DNA from: Symbiodinium natans
Lineage: Eukaryota; Sar; Dinophyceae; Suessiales; Symbiodiniaceae
NCBI GenBank assembly: GCA_905221605.1
Contig: CAJNDS010000691.1
Span: forward strand, 124,001-188,000
Length of the DNA stretch: 64,000 nt
Reading direction: 5' to 3'
Under the pieces are notes generated by a model. That model did not search any database and was not told the DNA's origin. It worked only from the letters and a program-made list of their open reading frames with translations. Made by a program: the position numbers and the translations under genes. Shown piece by piece: positions 41,536 to 51,934 of the stretch. Each line of letters opens with the position of its first letter. Positions within the stretch are counted from its first letter, which is position 1.

Positions 41536-42811
41536 TTAGGGTTTCGGGTTAGGGTTTAGGGTGTCGGGGTTTGGGTCCCTAAACCCTGGCCCTAAACCCT
41601 TAATTTAATGAAACTCTGAACGGGTTTAGGGTTTAGAGTTAAGGGTTAAGGGTTAAGGGTTTAGGGTTCAGGGTTCAGGGTTCAGGGTTTAGAGTGTAGG
41701 GTTTAGGGGTTTAGGGGTTTAGGGGTTTAGGGGTTTAGGGTTTAGGCTTTAGGGTTTAGGGTTTAGGCTTTAGGGTTTAGGGTTCAGGGTTTAGGGTTTA
41801 GGGGTTTAGGGTTTAGGGGTTAGGGTTTTAGGGTTGAGGGTTGAGGGTTCAGGGTTTTGGGTGTAGGGTTTAGGGTTTAGACCTCCCCTCAATGCCTGAG
41901 ACCCTAAGACCCCAAGCCCGACAAAACCCGACAAAACTCCGGACACAAGCCCTATACTATTTTCTTGAAACCCTATAAGCCAAAAACCCTAAACCCTAGA
42001 CTCTGTCAGATCCGATCAGCCCGCGCCAGCGCGACCTCCGAAGGAGCGGTTTGGGTTTGGGGTTTAGGGTCTAGGGTTTCAGGGTCACAGGGTTATGTAC
42101 GGGTTGCACGCCCCTTCGTTTAATTAGGGGTTCAGGGTCTTTGGCCTTCAGGGTTTAGAGGCGTTCGGGGTTAGGGTCTAGGGTTTCAGGGTCACATTTT
42201 CACCCAATGCCTCACAGGCGCAAGCCCGGCCCCTAAACCAAAAACCTTAAACTTCCCGTGCTCGAAAACCCCAAGCCCCAAACTGCAGACTTCCTCCCTG
42301 GGTTGGGTTTCCGGTTTCAGGGTTTGGCGCCCGCCTAATTATAAATATGTTCCGGCCCGGGCGAATTTCAGAATTAGGGGGGTAATTTTGGTATTAGGGG
42401 GGAAGGAATCTTGACGTTATATGGGCTTATATGCAGGCTTCACTCAGGCTTGACTCAGACATTGCAGAAACAGGGCCCAAGCTCGTGGCACACGCGGGAC
42501 TGTTGCATTCCCTGACTACCCTAAACCCTAAACCTAAATTAACCCTAAACCCTAAACCCCCAACCCTAAACCCTCAACCCTAAACCCTACCCTAAACCCT
42601 CAACTTAACCCTTCTAAGTCTATTCGCTTGCAGGCAGCCCAAATTAGGGTATAGAGTTTAGGCTGTACTTTGCTTCGCGGGGCTTCAGAGTCTTGAGTTT
42701 AGGGTTGGGTTTATAGAGGTGTAGGTATCTTAGACCCATAGGGTTTAGGGTTTAGGCCCAACTCATGAAGCCCGGATTGTAGGGACCCTCTACTGGGTTA
42801 AGTTTCACCCC

Positions 42812-42915
42812 ATGCCTCACAAGCGCAAGCCCTCGAAGCGCAAAGAGCACCAGAAATCGCGGCCTGGGTCACAGCTCCGCAGTGCGGGCCACCGCGACCT
42901 TGTGCCTTGGCATTT
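42812..42915 (+). CDS. Gln-rich coiled-coil gene, possible first exon
   Basis: An ATG at 42812 opens MPHKRKPSKRKEHQKSRPGS and then QLRSAGHRDLVPW, a very basic N-terminus that could be a nuclear-type signal. The phrase CACCC-ATGCCTCACA-GGCGCAAGCCC also occurs at about 42205, a partial duplicate. Linking this exon to the coiled-coil exons downstream is inference. Confidence 0.4.
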
Positions 42916-42989
42916 GATGTGGGAACTTTTTTTAACAATAGGGTTTAGGGTTTAAAGGGTTTAGGGGTTTAGGGGGGTGTAGGGTTCGC

Positions 42990-43060
42990 TTCAGCTGAGG
43001 CGCAAGCGGTCCAGGAGCGCGAAGCTGCTCAGGCCGCTGGGCCTGAAATCTTTGGCTTAG
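42990..43060 (+). CDS. Gln-rich coiled-coil gene, small exon
   Basis: After GCTTCAG the frame reads AEAQAVQEREAAQAAGPE, matching the Ala/Glu/Gln style of the next exon. Ends are approximate. Confidence 0.45.
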
Positions 43061-43251
43061 GCTTTAAATTTAGGGTTTAGGGTTTATGGGTTTAGGGTTT
43101 ATGGGTTTAGGGTTTCGCTTAAACCCTAAACCCTAAACCCTAAACCCTGAAACCCTTAAACCCTAAACCGTAAACCCTAAACCATTTAGGGCTTAAGCCT
43201 TCTTAATAGTCATAGCCATAGCACTCACCCCACCAGGCACTTTTTTTGGAG

Positions 43252-43506
43252 GCAGCCGAGCAGAACGAGCAGGCCGAGCAGCGCAAGAGAGACACGGAGC
43301 AAGCAGAAGCAAGGGTACGGCAAATGCAGCAGGAGCAACAGCAGGAACAGCTGCAGCAACAACAGCAGCAGAACGATCGGATCCAACAACAACTGCAGCA
43401 ACAACAGCAGCAGACAAAACAGCAGACAGAGCAGCTCCAGCGGGAAATTCTGAGACTCTCGAGCGACCTCTCCAAGCAGAAGCAGCAGATGGAAGAGAAG
43501 GAGCAG
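43252..43506 (+). CDS. Gln-rich coiled-coil gene, main exon
   Basis: The acceptor is GGAG at 43248-43251 and the donor GT at 43507. The 85 codons read AAEQNEQAEQRKRDTEQAEA, then RVRQMQQEQQQEQLQQQQQQ, then EILRLSSDLSKQKQQMEEKE. This is a long polar coiled coil, possibly structural or cytoskeletal. It splices in phase 0 to 43679. The intron is a model case: it starts with TTTAGGG units and ends with a CCCTAAA array and TTACAG. Confidence 0.75.
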
Positions 43507-43678
43507 GTTCCTATAAGGGAAATTTTAGTAAAAGGGTTTAGGGTTTAGTTTAGGGCTACAGTGTACCCTAAACCCTAAACCTTAAACCCTAAACCCTAAA
43601 CCCTAAACCCTAAACCCTAAACCCTAAACCCTAAACCCTAAACCCTAAACCCTAAACCCTAAACCCTAAACCTTACAG
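43507..43678 (+). other. GT-AG intron with inverted telomere-like repeats
   Basis: After GTTCCTATAAGGG the intron holds TTTAGGGTTTAGTTTAGGG. After only about 12 bases there follow about 15 CCCTAAA units and then the acceptor TTACAG. The two arrays are complementary, so the RNA would fold into a hairpin bringing the two splice sites together. Both junctions are supported by phase. Confidence 0.8.
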
Positions 43679-43798
43679 GTGGTGGCCAATGCTCGGCGTG
43701 CAAACGCACGCCGTGACGCCGAGCAAGAGGCTGCAGAGCGCAGACGTCAAGAGGAAGCTCTGCATGCACGCCAGGTGCAGTTGGAAGCACGAGGGCGA
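43679..43798 (+). CDS. Gln-rich coiled-coil gene, exon
   Basis: The frame reads VVANARRANARRDAEQEAAE, then RRRQEEALHARQVQLEARGR, then a GT at 43799. If that GT is not used, the frame reaches TAA at 43814. The phase-0 join to 44136 supports use of the GT. Confidence 0.65.
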
Positions 43799-43821
43799 GT
43801 GCCTGGGTCTCAATAATAAAC

Positions 43822-43930
43822 TGGGCTTTGGAGTACTATACTTTAATACTTTTTTGGGTTCTGGGTTCCTTATATAGCTACTTATACCAAAAAAGTATAT
43901 GCTTTTTTCCAGGGTCTACTCCAAAGCTAA
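43822..43930. mobile_element. CTTTGGAG-type foldback element, copy 2
   Basis: It begins CTTTGGAGTACTATACTTTA and ends TCTACTCCAAAG, matching the copy at 12690. It lies inside the intron 43799-44135. Confidence 0.7.
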
Positions 43931-44135
43931 GTAAACCACCCCCAGAGAGTCCCTATTAGACCTATTAAGGCCGGGGGGAGGGGGGATTGAATCGTCCCTC
44001 AACATGTAGTTGTCCTGTTGTGAGTGTGAGTGTGAGGGTGTTTAGGTGGACATAAAACCCGAAGACAGCCGTTAATGCTGTGGTATAAGGTATTAGGGCT
44101 AAAGCCTAAACCCGAAACCCGAAACCCGAAATCAG

Positions 44136-44243
44136 GTCATGGATCTTCTGGGCGCCAGAAAGAAGATCTCGCTGGCAGAGGCCTGGGTCCGGGACATGGC
44201 GTCTGCCAGCGACGAGCTCTGGCACGCAGTCCACGCGACGCCT
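44136..44243 (+). CDS. Gln-rich coiled-coil gene, exon
   Basis: After ATCAG the phase-0 frame reads VMDLLGARKKISLAEAWVRD, then MASASDELWHAVHATP, ending at GT 44244. It looks like a helical non-coil segment. Confidence 0.6.
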
Positions 44244-44491
44244 GGTTCGAAAACCCTAAACCCTAAATACCCTAAACCCTAAACCCTTTCCACTTTTGGG
44301 AGGGGTTCTCATCCCTTATGATAAGATGTAGGGCTCAGGGTTCAGGCGTGAGGGCTCAGGGTTTTGGGGGGCTTCGGGCCAGGAACGTTTTTAGGGTTAG
44401 GACTAGGGTTTAGGGCCAGGGTTGAGGGTTTAGGATTTAGGGCTGTTTAGGGTTTAAGGGCTTTAGGATTTAGGGGGTGCCCTGACCCCAG

Positions 44492-44650
44492 GTGCAGTGG
44501 GGAGGTCATGCCGACGCTCTGTACGTGGCTTCGAGTCGGTGGGGCTTTCAGATCCTCCCTTCTTTTGCTATTGCTGTCCAAGCCCTGGGGGACCATCGAA
44601 GCAGATCAGCAGGCTGTGCAGCTGGATGATATCTTCAGTCAATCTTTGAT
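44492..44650 (+). CDS. Exon-like island, same region
   Basis: After CCCCAG one frame reads EVMPTLCTWLRVGGAFRSSL, then LLLLLSKPWGTIEADQQAVQ, then LDDIFSQSL. It may be two exons. The membership of the coiled-coil gene is inferred from position. Confidence 0.4.
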
Positions 44651-44910
44651 TTGTTTGGGCTTGGGGTGTAGGGTATAGGGTTTAGGGTTTAGGGTTGAGG
44701 GTTTAGGGTTTAGGGTTTAGGGTTTTAGGGTTCAGGGTTTTGGGCTTGGGGTGTAGGGTATTATAGGGTTTAGGGTTGAGGGTTTAGGGTTTTAGGGCTT
44801 TAGGGTTTAGGGTTTTGCGTTTAGGGTGCAGGGTATAGGGTTTAGGGTTGAGGGTTTAGAGTTTAGGGTTTAGGGTTTTAGGGTGTAGGGCTTCCTGTGC
44901 CCTGGCCTAG

Positions 44911-44990
44911 GTGGCTCGAGCTGCTGGAAGCTATTTGGACGCAGGAGCTGGCCGAGGAGCCACGCCGTTTGGCCACTTCGAAATATTCAG
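44911..44990 (+). CDS. Exon-like island, same region
   Basis: After GGCCTAG two frames are open (VARAAGSYLDAGAGRGATPF or WLELLEAIWTQELAEEPRRL). The second is more natural. The following intron carries two ATACTATGTAGCC phrases also found in the palindrome at 2326. Confidence 0.4.
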
Positions 44991-45084
44991 CTTTAACAAT
45001 GTATCATACTATGTAGCCTTGTCAATGTATTATACTATGTAGCCTGAATAATACCGCGTAGAAATTTCATGTTTTTGCTCCTAG

Positions 45085-45243
45085 GCAAAGGCTCTCCTGC
45101 TGAAGCATTTTCGCCTGGCCCATGAACGCGGAGCCGACGGCAGAAGTGCGTCTTCGAGGCCCCTGGTGCTGTCGGAGCGGCCGCAAGCGCCTGCTGACAG
45201 CAAAGTCCCCATTCCGCGGGCTCTGACCGGGCGAAAGCTGTAG
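45085..45243 (+). CDS. Terminal exon, coiled-coil gene region
   Basis: The acceptor is CTCCTAG at 45078-45084 and the stop TAG is at 45241-45243. The frame reads AKALLLKHFRLAHERGADGR, then SASSRPLVLSERPQAPADSK, then VPIPRALTGRKL. It is a basic C-terminal tail. The link to upstream exons is plausible from order and strand. Confidence 0.6.
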   Translation, partial: AKALLLKHFRLAHERGADGRSASSRPLVLSERPQAPADSKVPIPRALTGRKL

Positions 45244-45609
45244 CTGGCAAGATGGGGACCCGAATGCTTCGGAAAATGCCAAAAACTTAGTCCCTCAGCC
45301 CTAAAACCTGCGCACAAAAAAACTCTGAGTCCTACCCTCTATAAGTACTGTAAACCCTAAACCTGAACTCCCCTATCCGAAGCCCAAGGAGACATGGAAG
45401 TGCCCCCTCCCTAAACCCTAAACTTCCTAAACCCTAAACCCTAAACTTCCTAAACCCTAAACCCTAAACCCTAAACCCTAAATGTTAAACCCTAAACCCT
45501 AAACCCTAAAGCCTAAACCCTAAACCCTAAACCCTAAACCCTAAACCCTAAACCCTAAACCCTAAGCCCTAAGCCCTAAGCCCTAAACCCTAAACCCTAA
45601 ACCCCAAAC

Positions 45610-45705
45610 CATCCCAATCCATGCCTTGCGCCCGTGTACTTGGCGCAGGAGACCAACTTCTCCAAATCCATCCCGAGGCCTAGGGCTTTCGGGCAAGACT
45701 TTGGG
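45610..45705 (+). CDS. Duplicated exon-like island a, copy 1
   Basis: The frame reads NPCLAPVYLAQETNFSKSIP and then RPRAFGQDF, ending before GGGTTAGGG. Its twin at 46668-46765 differs by one or two bases (GCG to GCA near the start). Confidence 0.4.
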
Positions 45706-46296
45706 GTTAGGGTTTAGCGATTATAGGGTTTTGGGTTTAGGGTTTTGAGTTTAGAACCAAACTGACGCTTCCTCCAATCCCTGAGCCCTAAGGTTTAGGG
45801 TTTAGGGTTGAGGGTTTTAAGGGGGAAACGCAAGCCTAAACCCTAAACCCCAAGCCCTAAACCCTAAACCCTAAACCGCCCTGAGGCCCAAAACCCCTAG
45901 GCCAGTCCCCGAAGCCACCCTAAACCCTTCGATGGCATGGCATTGCCGCGAATTTAGGCACCCTAAGCCCTAGGGTTTAGGGTTTTAGGGGTTTTGGGCT
46001 CTGGGGTTTTAGGGTTTAGGGGTTTGGGTTTAGGGTGTAGGGTATAGGGTTTAGGCTTGAGGGTTGAGGGCTCAGGGTTTAGCTCGAGTTAGGGTTTTAG
46101 GTTATAACCCTAAACCCTAAAAGCCCCAAACCCTGCAAGCCTTCAAGCTAAACCCTAAACCCTAAACCTTAAACCCTATGTAAGCCTTCAACCTAAACCC
46201 TAACCCTAAACCCTATAGGGTTTAGCGTTTAGGGTTCAGGGGACCCGGGGGTTTTGTCGTTTCGGGTTTGTCGTTGCTAACTTTCCTGTTCGGTTC

Positions 46297-46379
46297 TCAG
46301 CTGGGGAGCCCCAGGCTGAATTGTCAGTTTTTCAGGAAAAACCGACAATTCCGCCCCAGGCGAACTTGTCTGATTTTCA
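46297..46379 (+). CDS. Duplicated exon-like island b, copy 1
   Basis: After GGTTCTCAG the frame reads GEPQAELSVFQEKPTIPPQA and then NLSDFQ, with an internal repeat (ELSVFQ/NLSDFQ). It ends before GGTTTGGGG. The nucleotide sequence is itself an imperfect inverted repeat (AATTGTCAGTTTTTC / AAAACCGACAATT). Confidence 0.4.
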
Positions 46380-46667
46380 GGGTTTGGGGTTTAGGCGAGT
46401 AGGGTTGAGGGTTTAGGATTTACGGTTGAAAACAGGCTGAGGCCTGAAATTTCATAAATGCCCCAGCACAGGGTTTTAGGGTTTGGCGCTTAGGGTTAAG
46501 GGTCGAGGATTTAGGGCTCAGGGCTGAGGGTTTAGGGATTATGGTTTAGGTTTTAGGGTCTAGTGTTTTGGGGTTCAAACTTCCTAAACCCTAAACTTCC
46601 TAAACCCTAAACCCTAAACCCTAAACCCTAAACCCTAAACCCTAAACCCTAAACCCTAAACCCCAAA

Positions 46668-46765
46668 CCATCCCAATCCATGCCTTGCACCCGTGTACTT
46701 GGCGCAGGAGACCAACTTCTCCAAATCCATCCCGAGGCCTAGGGCTTTCGGGCAAGACTTTGGGG
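46668..46765 (+). CDS. Duplicated exon-like island a, copy 2
   Basis: This is the twin of 45610-45705, with the same frame open (LAPVYLAQETNFSKSIPRPR in copy 1; the second copy has Leu-His-Pro in place of Leu-Ala-Pro). Retention of an open frame in both copies mildly supports coding. Confidence 0.4.
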
Positions 46766-47360
46766 TTAGGGTTTAGCGATTATAGGGTTTTGGGTTTAGG
46801 GTTTTGAGTTTAGAACCAAACTGACGCTTCCTCCAATCCCTGAGCCCTAAGGTTTAGGGTTTAGGGTTGAGGGTTTTAAGGGGGAAACGCAAGCCTAAAC
46901 CCTAAACCCTAAGCCCTAAACCCTAAACCCTAAACCGCCCTGAGGCCCAAAACCCCTAGGCCAGTCCCCGAAGCCACCCTAAACCCTTCGATGGCATGGC
47001 ATTGCCGCGAATTTAGGCACCCTAAGCCCTAGGGTTTAGGGTTTTAGGGGTTTTGGGCTCTGGGGTTTTAGGGTTTAGGGGTTTGGGTTTAGGGTGTAGG
47101 GTATAGGGTTTAGGCTTGAGGGTTGAGGGCTCAGGGTTTAGCTCGAGTTAGGGTTTTAGGTTATAACCCTAAACCCTAAAAGCCCCAAACCCTGCAAGCC
47201 TTCAAGCTAAACCCTAAACCCTAAACCTTAAACCCTATGTAAGCCTTCAACCTAAACCCTAAACCCTAAACCCTATAGGGTTTAGCGTTTAGGGTTCAGG
47301 GGACCCGGGGGTGTTTTGTCGTTTCGGGTTTGTCGTTGCTAACTTTCCTGTTCGATTCTC

Positions 47361-47442
47361 AGCTGGGGAGCCCCAGGCTGAATTGTCGGTTTTTCAGGAA
47401 AAACCGACAATTCCGCCCCAGGCGAACTTGTCTGATTTTCAG
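47361..47442 (+). CDS. Duplicated exon-like island b, copy 2
   Basis: This is the twin of 46297-46379 with the same GEPQAELSVFQEKPTIPPQA reading. The CAG acceptor and the following GGTTTGGGG are both kept. Confidence 0.4.
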
Positions 47443-47784
47443 GGTTTGGGGTTTAGGGTTGAGGGTTTAGGATTTACGGTTGAAAACAGGCTGAGGCCTG
47501 AAATTTCATAAATGCCCCAGCACAGGGTTTTAGGGTTTGGCGCTTAGGGTTGAGGGTCGAGGATTTAGGGCTGAGGGCTGAGGGTTTAGGGATTATGGTT
47601 TAGGTTTTAGGGTCTAGTGTTTTGGGGTTCAGGGTTTAGGATTGAGGCTTTAGGCTTTAGGGTGAAGGGTTTCGGAGCAGTCCTGGGTTGAAAAGGGTGA
47701 AGGGGTTTAGGCCTAGGGGTTTAGGCCTTAGGGTTTAGGGATTAGGGTTTCGGTTTTAGGGTTTGGGGTTTTGGCTTGCCTCAG

Positions 47785-48044
47785 TGCTGGCAATGGAGCC
47801 GCGTGGACCCATGGAGCCAACTGCCTTGGGAACTGATGGCCGGGCAGCCTTCGAAGAGCCTTTCGGCTTTCGGCCACTGGGCGGCATCTTGGCAGAGATG
47901 CCAGACTTCGCAGAGATGCCACACACGGCGGATTCAGCACTCGCGCCAGACCCAGTCCATGATGACGGGCCCATGGGCAGGACCCACCTTCTGACAAAGA
48001 CCCCTCCGAGCCAGCGGGACGAGTGGATGACAGCAGCTGCTGGA
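47785..48044 (+). CDS. Exon, about 86 codons, unrecognised
   Basis: After TTGCCTCAG the frame reads LAMEPRGPMEPTALGTDGRA, then AFEEPFGFRPLGGILAEMPD, then FAEMPHTADSALAPDPVHDD, then TPPSQRDEWMTAAA, ending at GT 48045 in a GA-rich microsatellite. It is acidic and Met/Pro-rich. A short internal repeat (ILAEMPD/FAEMPH) is visible. No family is known. This is one of the best islands in the mosaic. Confidence 0.6.
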
Positions 48045-48081
48045 GTGAGAGAGAGAGAGAGGGAGAGAGAGAGAGAGAGAT
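48045..48081. repeat. GA microsatellite
   Basis: GTGAGAGAGAGAGAGGGAGA and similar units follow the exon directly, so the donor GTGAGA lies in the microsatellite. Confidence 0.9.
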
Positions 48082-48355
48082 CCCTAAGCCCTACACCCTA
48101 AAACCTCAACCCTGAACGAACCCGAATTCTTAAGCCCTAAGCCCTAAGGACCCTAAACCCTAAACCCTAAATGGAACCCTAAGCCCTAGGCCCTAAACCC
48201 TAAGGACCCTAAACCCTACCAACCCTAAACCCTAAGCCCTAAGCCCTAAGAACCCTAAACCCTAAACCCTAAATGGAACCCTAAACCCCAAGCCCTAAGC
48301 CTTAAACCCTAAGGACCCTAAACCCTATACCCTAAATGGAACCCTAAACCCTAAG

Positions 48356-48640
48356 GCCTACGTTGGCATTCGACGGCATAGGCCTTTGAGTGTGTTCAGG
48401 GCACGGGGTTTGTGGTTACCCTAAACCCGAAACCCTAAATGGAACCCTATGCCGTCGAATGCCAACGTAGGGTTTAGGGCTTAGGGTTTAGGGCTCCATT
48501 TAAGGTATAGGGTTTAGGGTCCTTAGGGTTTCAGGCTTAGGGCTTGGGGCTTAGGGTTTCATTTAGGGTTTAGGGTAACCGCAAACCCCGAGCCCTGAAC
48601 ACACCCAAAGGCCTATGCCGTCGAACGCCAACGTAGGGTT
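48356..48640. mobile_element. Large inverted repeat with three CCTACGTTGGC ends
   Basis: Arm 48356-48420 (CCTACGTTGGCATTCGACGG ... TGTGGTTACCC) is complementary to arm 48575-48640 (GGGTAACCGCAAACCCCGAG ... CCAACGTAGG). A third, shorter end of the same sequence lies at 48446-48471. GGACCCTAAACCC and TTTAGGGTCC units fill the space. It looks like a foldback element with a nested partial copy. Confidence 0.8.
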
Positions 48641-48779
48641 TAGGCCTGAGGGTAGGGTGTGTTCAGCCCTAAGCCTTAAACCCTAATTAAGGACCCGAAA
48701 CCCTAAAGCCTAAGCCCGACACCCAGCCCTAAAGCCCGAACCCTAAACCCTAAACCCTAAAGCCCGAACCCTAAACCCT

Positions 48780-49720
48780 ACACTAGCGACGAGCGTCGAG
48801 CGCCTCGTACTTAAGGTTTAAGTCTAAGGGCTTAGGGTTTAGGAGCTCATTGTCGCTGCTGGGGTTTAGGGTTTAAGGTTTAGGGCCCTAAACCCTACAC
48901 CCGAAGCGCAGGCCTGGCTTTTGCCTGTGCAGCAAGGGGCTCGCTTCGACAGGCTTGGAGCTTTTGAGGGCTATTAAGGGTATTAGGGGTAGTCGGGTTT
49001 CGGGCTCAGGGTTTCGGGTTCAAAAGTTTAGGTGGGTTCGGTGTAGGGTTGACGGTGGTGGGTTCGGTGTAGGGTTGACGGTTTAGGGCTTAGGGTTTCG
49101 GGCCTACGTGCTAGGGTTTAGGTTTGAGGGTTAGGCTCTAGGGTTTGGGGTAGGGCTAAGGCGTAGGGTTCAGCATCTATCGAAATTTTAAACGCAGAAT
49201 GGTAAAGACTCATCTATACCACAAAGTAAGCACGATAGACGTCTAGGAAAATAGCCCGTGAACCCTAAGCACACCTGAGACTAACTAAGTACCCTGAAAA
49301 CCCTAAGCCCTCGCCCTAAACCTAACACCTAACCCTAAAAACCCAATTGAAAAAATATGGTTCGATGTAGGGTCTAGGGTTTACTGGAGTTTAGGCCGTG
49401 GGGCATATTTCGTCAACAGCATATCTGTTGCCTACTATTTGTATATTAATGTTAAATGTAGGTTCGGTTGACACGTCTTGGTAGAGCTGCAGGAAACTAA
49501 CCCTAGACCTTGAACACCGGTTTTTAGGGTTAGGACTCGGGTTGAGGGCCAGGGTTGAGGGTTTAGGAGTTACGGCTGTTTAGGGTTTAAGGGCTTTAGG
49601 ATTTAGGGTTTAGGGTGCATGCAGTTTTTATGAATCTAGCCTCGGCCGATTTGATTTTTTTACTGGCTTAGGATTTAGGGCGGCTGCTCTTACCTTAAGC
49701 CTTGAACTGTACACCTCAAG
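48780..49720. other. Degenerate repeat stretch, no gene seen
   Basis: G-type variants dominate, including a GGTGGGTTCGGTGTAGGGTTGACGG tandem pair at about 49031-49082. A segment at 49525-49615 (TTTAGGGTTAGGACTCGGGT...) duplicates 44390-44480. Coding islands are weak. Confidence 0.6.
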
Positions 49721-49754
49721 CCCTCTAGTAGCACCGAGCTTCTATATTGACAAT

Positions 49755-50735
49755 ATATAGATTCTAGATCAACAAGCTGAATCCTGACTTTAGACTAGGA
49801 TGTAGATCAGTTTCATATAGATTCTACATCAACAAGCTGAATCCTCAATTTAGACTAGGATTAGATCAATTTTATATAGATTCTAGATCAACAAGTTGAA
49901 TCCCACATTTAGACTAGGATTTATATCAATTTGATCTAAAACGTATGCAGAATAATCTACAGCCTGACGGACTAGATTTCAAATCGTTTTGACTTCAACG
50001 TAAATATGAACCCCGTAGCTACGTGAGACGTGAGGCTTTCCTAGGATCCATCTAGACATTGTGTCCAAACCCCCACGTGGAGGACACCGCAACTACCGCA
50101 AGGAGACACCTCAGGCCCAAGGTTTAGGGTTCAAGGTTTAGGGTTCAGGCTGTCATTGGTGTGCTGCGCAGGGTTTCCCTTTCCACCAAGCAAGCATTCA
50201 ATCTAGCGTTAGATCCATAATGGGCTGAATCCTAACTCTAGACTAATATCTAGATCAATTTTAAATAGATTCTAGATCAAAAAGCTGAATCCTGACTTTA
50301 GACTAGGATCTAGATAAGTTTCATATAGATTCTACATCAGCAAGCTGAATCCTAAATTTAGACTAGCATTTAGATCAATTTTATATAGATTCTAGATTAA
50401 CCAGCTAAATCCCACATTTAGACCAGGCTCTATCTTACATTGATCTAAATCTTAGATAAAATAATTTACATCCTGACGGACAGAATTCAAATCGTTCTGA
50501 TTTCAACGTAAACATAAACCTCGTAGCTACAGGAGACGTGGGGCTTTAAACAACCTTACCTGGAACAAGCATTCAGGTGCAGCGTGGGTATTGACAATAT
50601 CTGCATTGTCAAAGATAATTGATTTTGAACTAGGATTTATATTGTTTTGATCTAAAACTTAGATATAATGCGCTAAATCGTGTCTTACACTAGGATCTAG
50701 TTCGTTTTAATCTCAAATGTAGACGTAATAACTTC
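49755..50735. repeat. AT-rich 60-bp satellite in two larger blocks
   Basis: A unit of about 60 bp (AGATTCTAGATCAACAAGCT...GACTAGGATCTAGATCA) occurs three times from 49759 and about three to four times from 50210. Each set is followed by the same ~100-bp tail (CTGACGGAC...TTCAACGTAAA...CGTAGCTAC). The whole ~508-bp block is thus duplicated, and a third decayed fragment lies at 50600-50730. It is unlike the surrounding sequence in base composition. Confidence 0.9.
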
Positions 50736-51043
50736 GCACAGTGCTTCAGCCCAGAGGCATCCAGGCACCGCAGCCCAGGCACCGCAGCCCGGGTGCGGTG
50801 AAGGGGTCAGGGGCAAGGGTTCGGTGTAGGGTTTAGCTGCCATCGCCATCCGGTTGACAAGGGTTGGAGGTTTTTAGGATTTTGGCTGAGGGTTTAGTAA
50901 GGGTTTAGGCACAAGGAGCTCGCCCCCGCGCTGCCGCCTTCTAGGGTTTCGGGTTTAGGTTTAGGAGTTGAAATGTAGGGCTCGGTGTGTGTTTCAGTTA
51001 ATTGGTCTGGGATCCACCTAGACGCCGGGAGGTGTGGTTTTGG

Positions 51044-51147
51044 GTTTATAGGGTTTAGGGTGCGTGGTTGCCGATCAGGCAGCTGCCGGGGGGTGTGGTG
51101 ACCGTTCAGGTCGCTGCCCTCCCTAGGGGTTTAGGTTTTCCAGGGGT
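51044..51147. repeat. Dispersed duplicate, right copy
   Basis: This matches 40661-40764 over about 104 bp. A further tandem pair, CCC(A)AAGCCCTTTGTAAGGTGC within AATT(G/A)TGTACTT contexts, lies just after, at 51262-51385. Confidence 0.9.
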
Positions 51148-51934
51148 TTGACGGGGAGGTCTAATTTAAACCCAAAACCCTGCAGGTTTTAATGTCGGGT
51201 TTGAGGTATTGGGTCTAGGGTTTCGGAGCTAGAACCCTAAACTAAAATTCTTGAACCCTGCAGAATTGTGTACTTCAAACCCCCAAGCCCTTTGTAAGGT
51301 GCCCTAAACCCTGTCCAGGGAACCCCGCAGAATTATGTACTTTAAACCCCCAAGCCCTTTGTAAGGTGCCCTAAACCCTGTCCAGGGTTTCTGCGGGTGC
51401 CAGGGTTGGGGTGGTGGGGGGGGGGGGCCGTTGGAAGGTTTGGGGGTCCTTTTGCAACTTCTTTGAAAAGTCACGCCAGGAACAAACCTAAACCCTAAAC
51501 CCTCCTAAGCCCTAAACCCTAGACCGTCCGAAACCCAAAGCCCTTCATGAAAGCCCTCCCAACAAACCCCCCCCCCCCTACAAAGGAGCGACCTGAATCC
51601 TGCGGAGTTGAGAGTCTTAAGGGTTTCGGGCCAGGGCTTAGGGACCCAAACCCCGAAACCCTAAACCCTAACCCGAAACCCTAAACTCCCTCGGCAGATA
51701 CATCGTGGCGGAGTTCTTCGTCGGACCCAGCGCAGGATGGCGCACCTCGTCGGGTCATAAGGGTTGAGGTCTGGCGTTGGGGATCTTGGGGCCTTAGGAT
51801 GTTGGGGTCTCAGGGTCTCAGGATTCGAGGGTCTTAGCCCTAATAGCCCCCAGCCGAATTTAAGCCAAACCCTAACCCCTAAATCCTAAACCCTAAACCC
51901 TAAGCCCTAAACCCCCCAAACGACCGGCAGACCC

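Larger units (their letters stand above)
45400..47635. repeat. Tandem duplication, two units of about 1.06 kb
   Basis: Unit 1 (about 45405-46570) and unit 2 (about 46570-47635) are nearly identical in order and sequence, including the phrases GACCAACTTCTCCAAATCCA (45651 and 46710), AAACTGACGCTTCCTCCAAT and TTCGATGGCATGGCATTGCC. Differences are small substitutions and repeat-length changes. Each unit carries two exon-like islands, so this looks like exon duplication within a gene. Confidence 0.93.
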
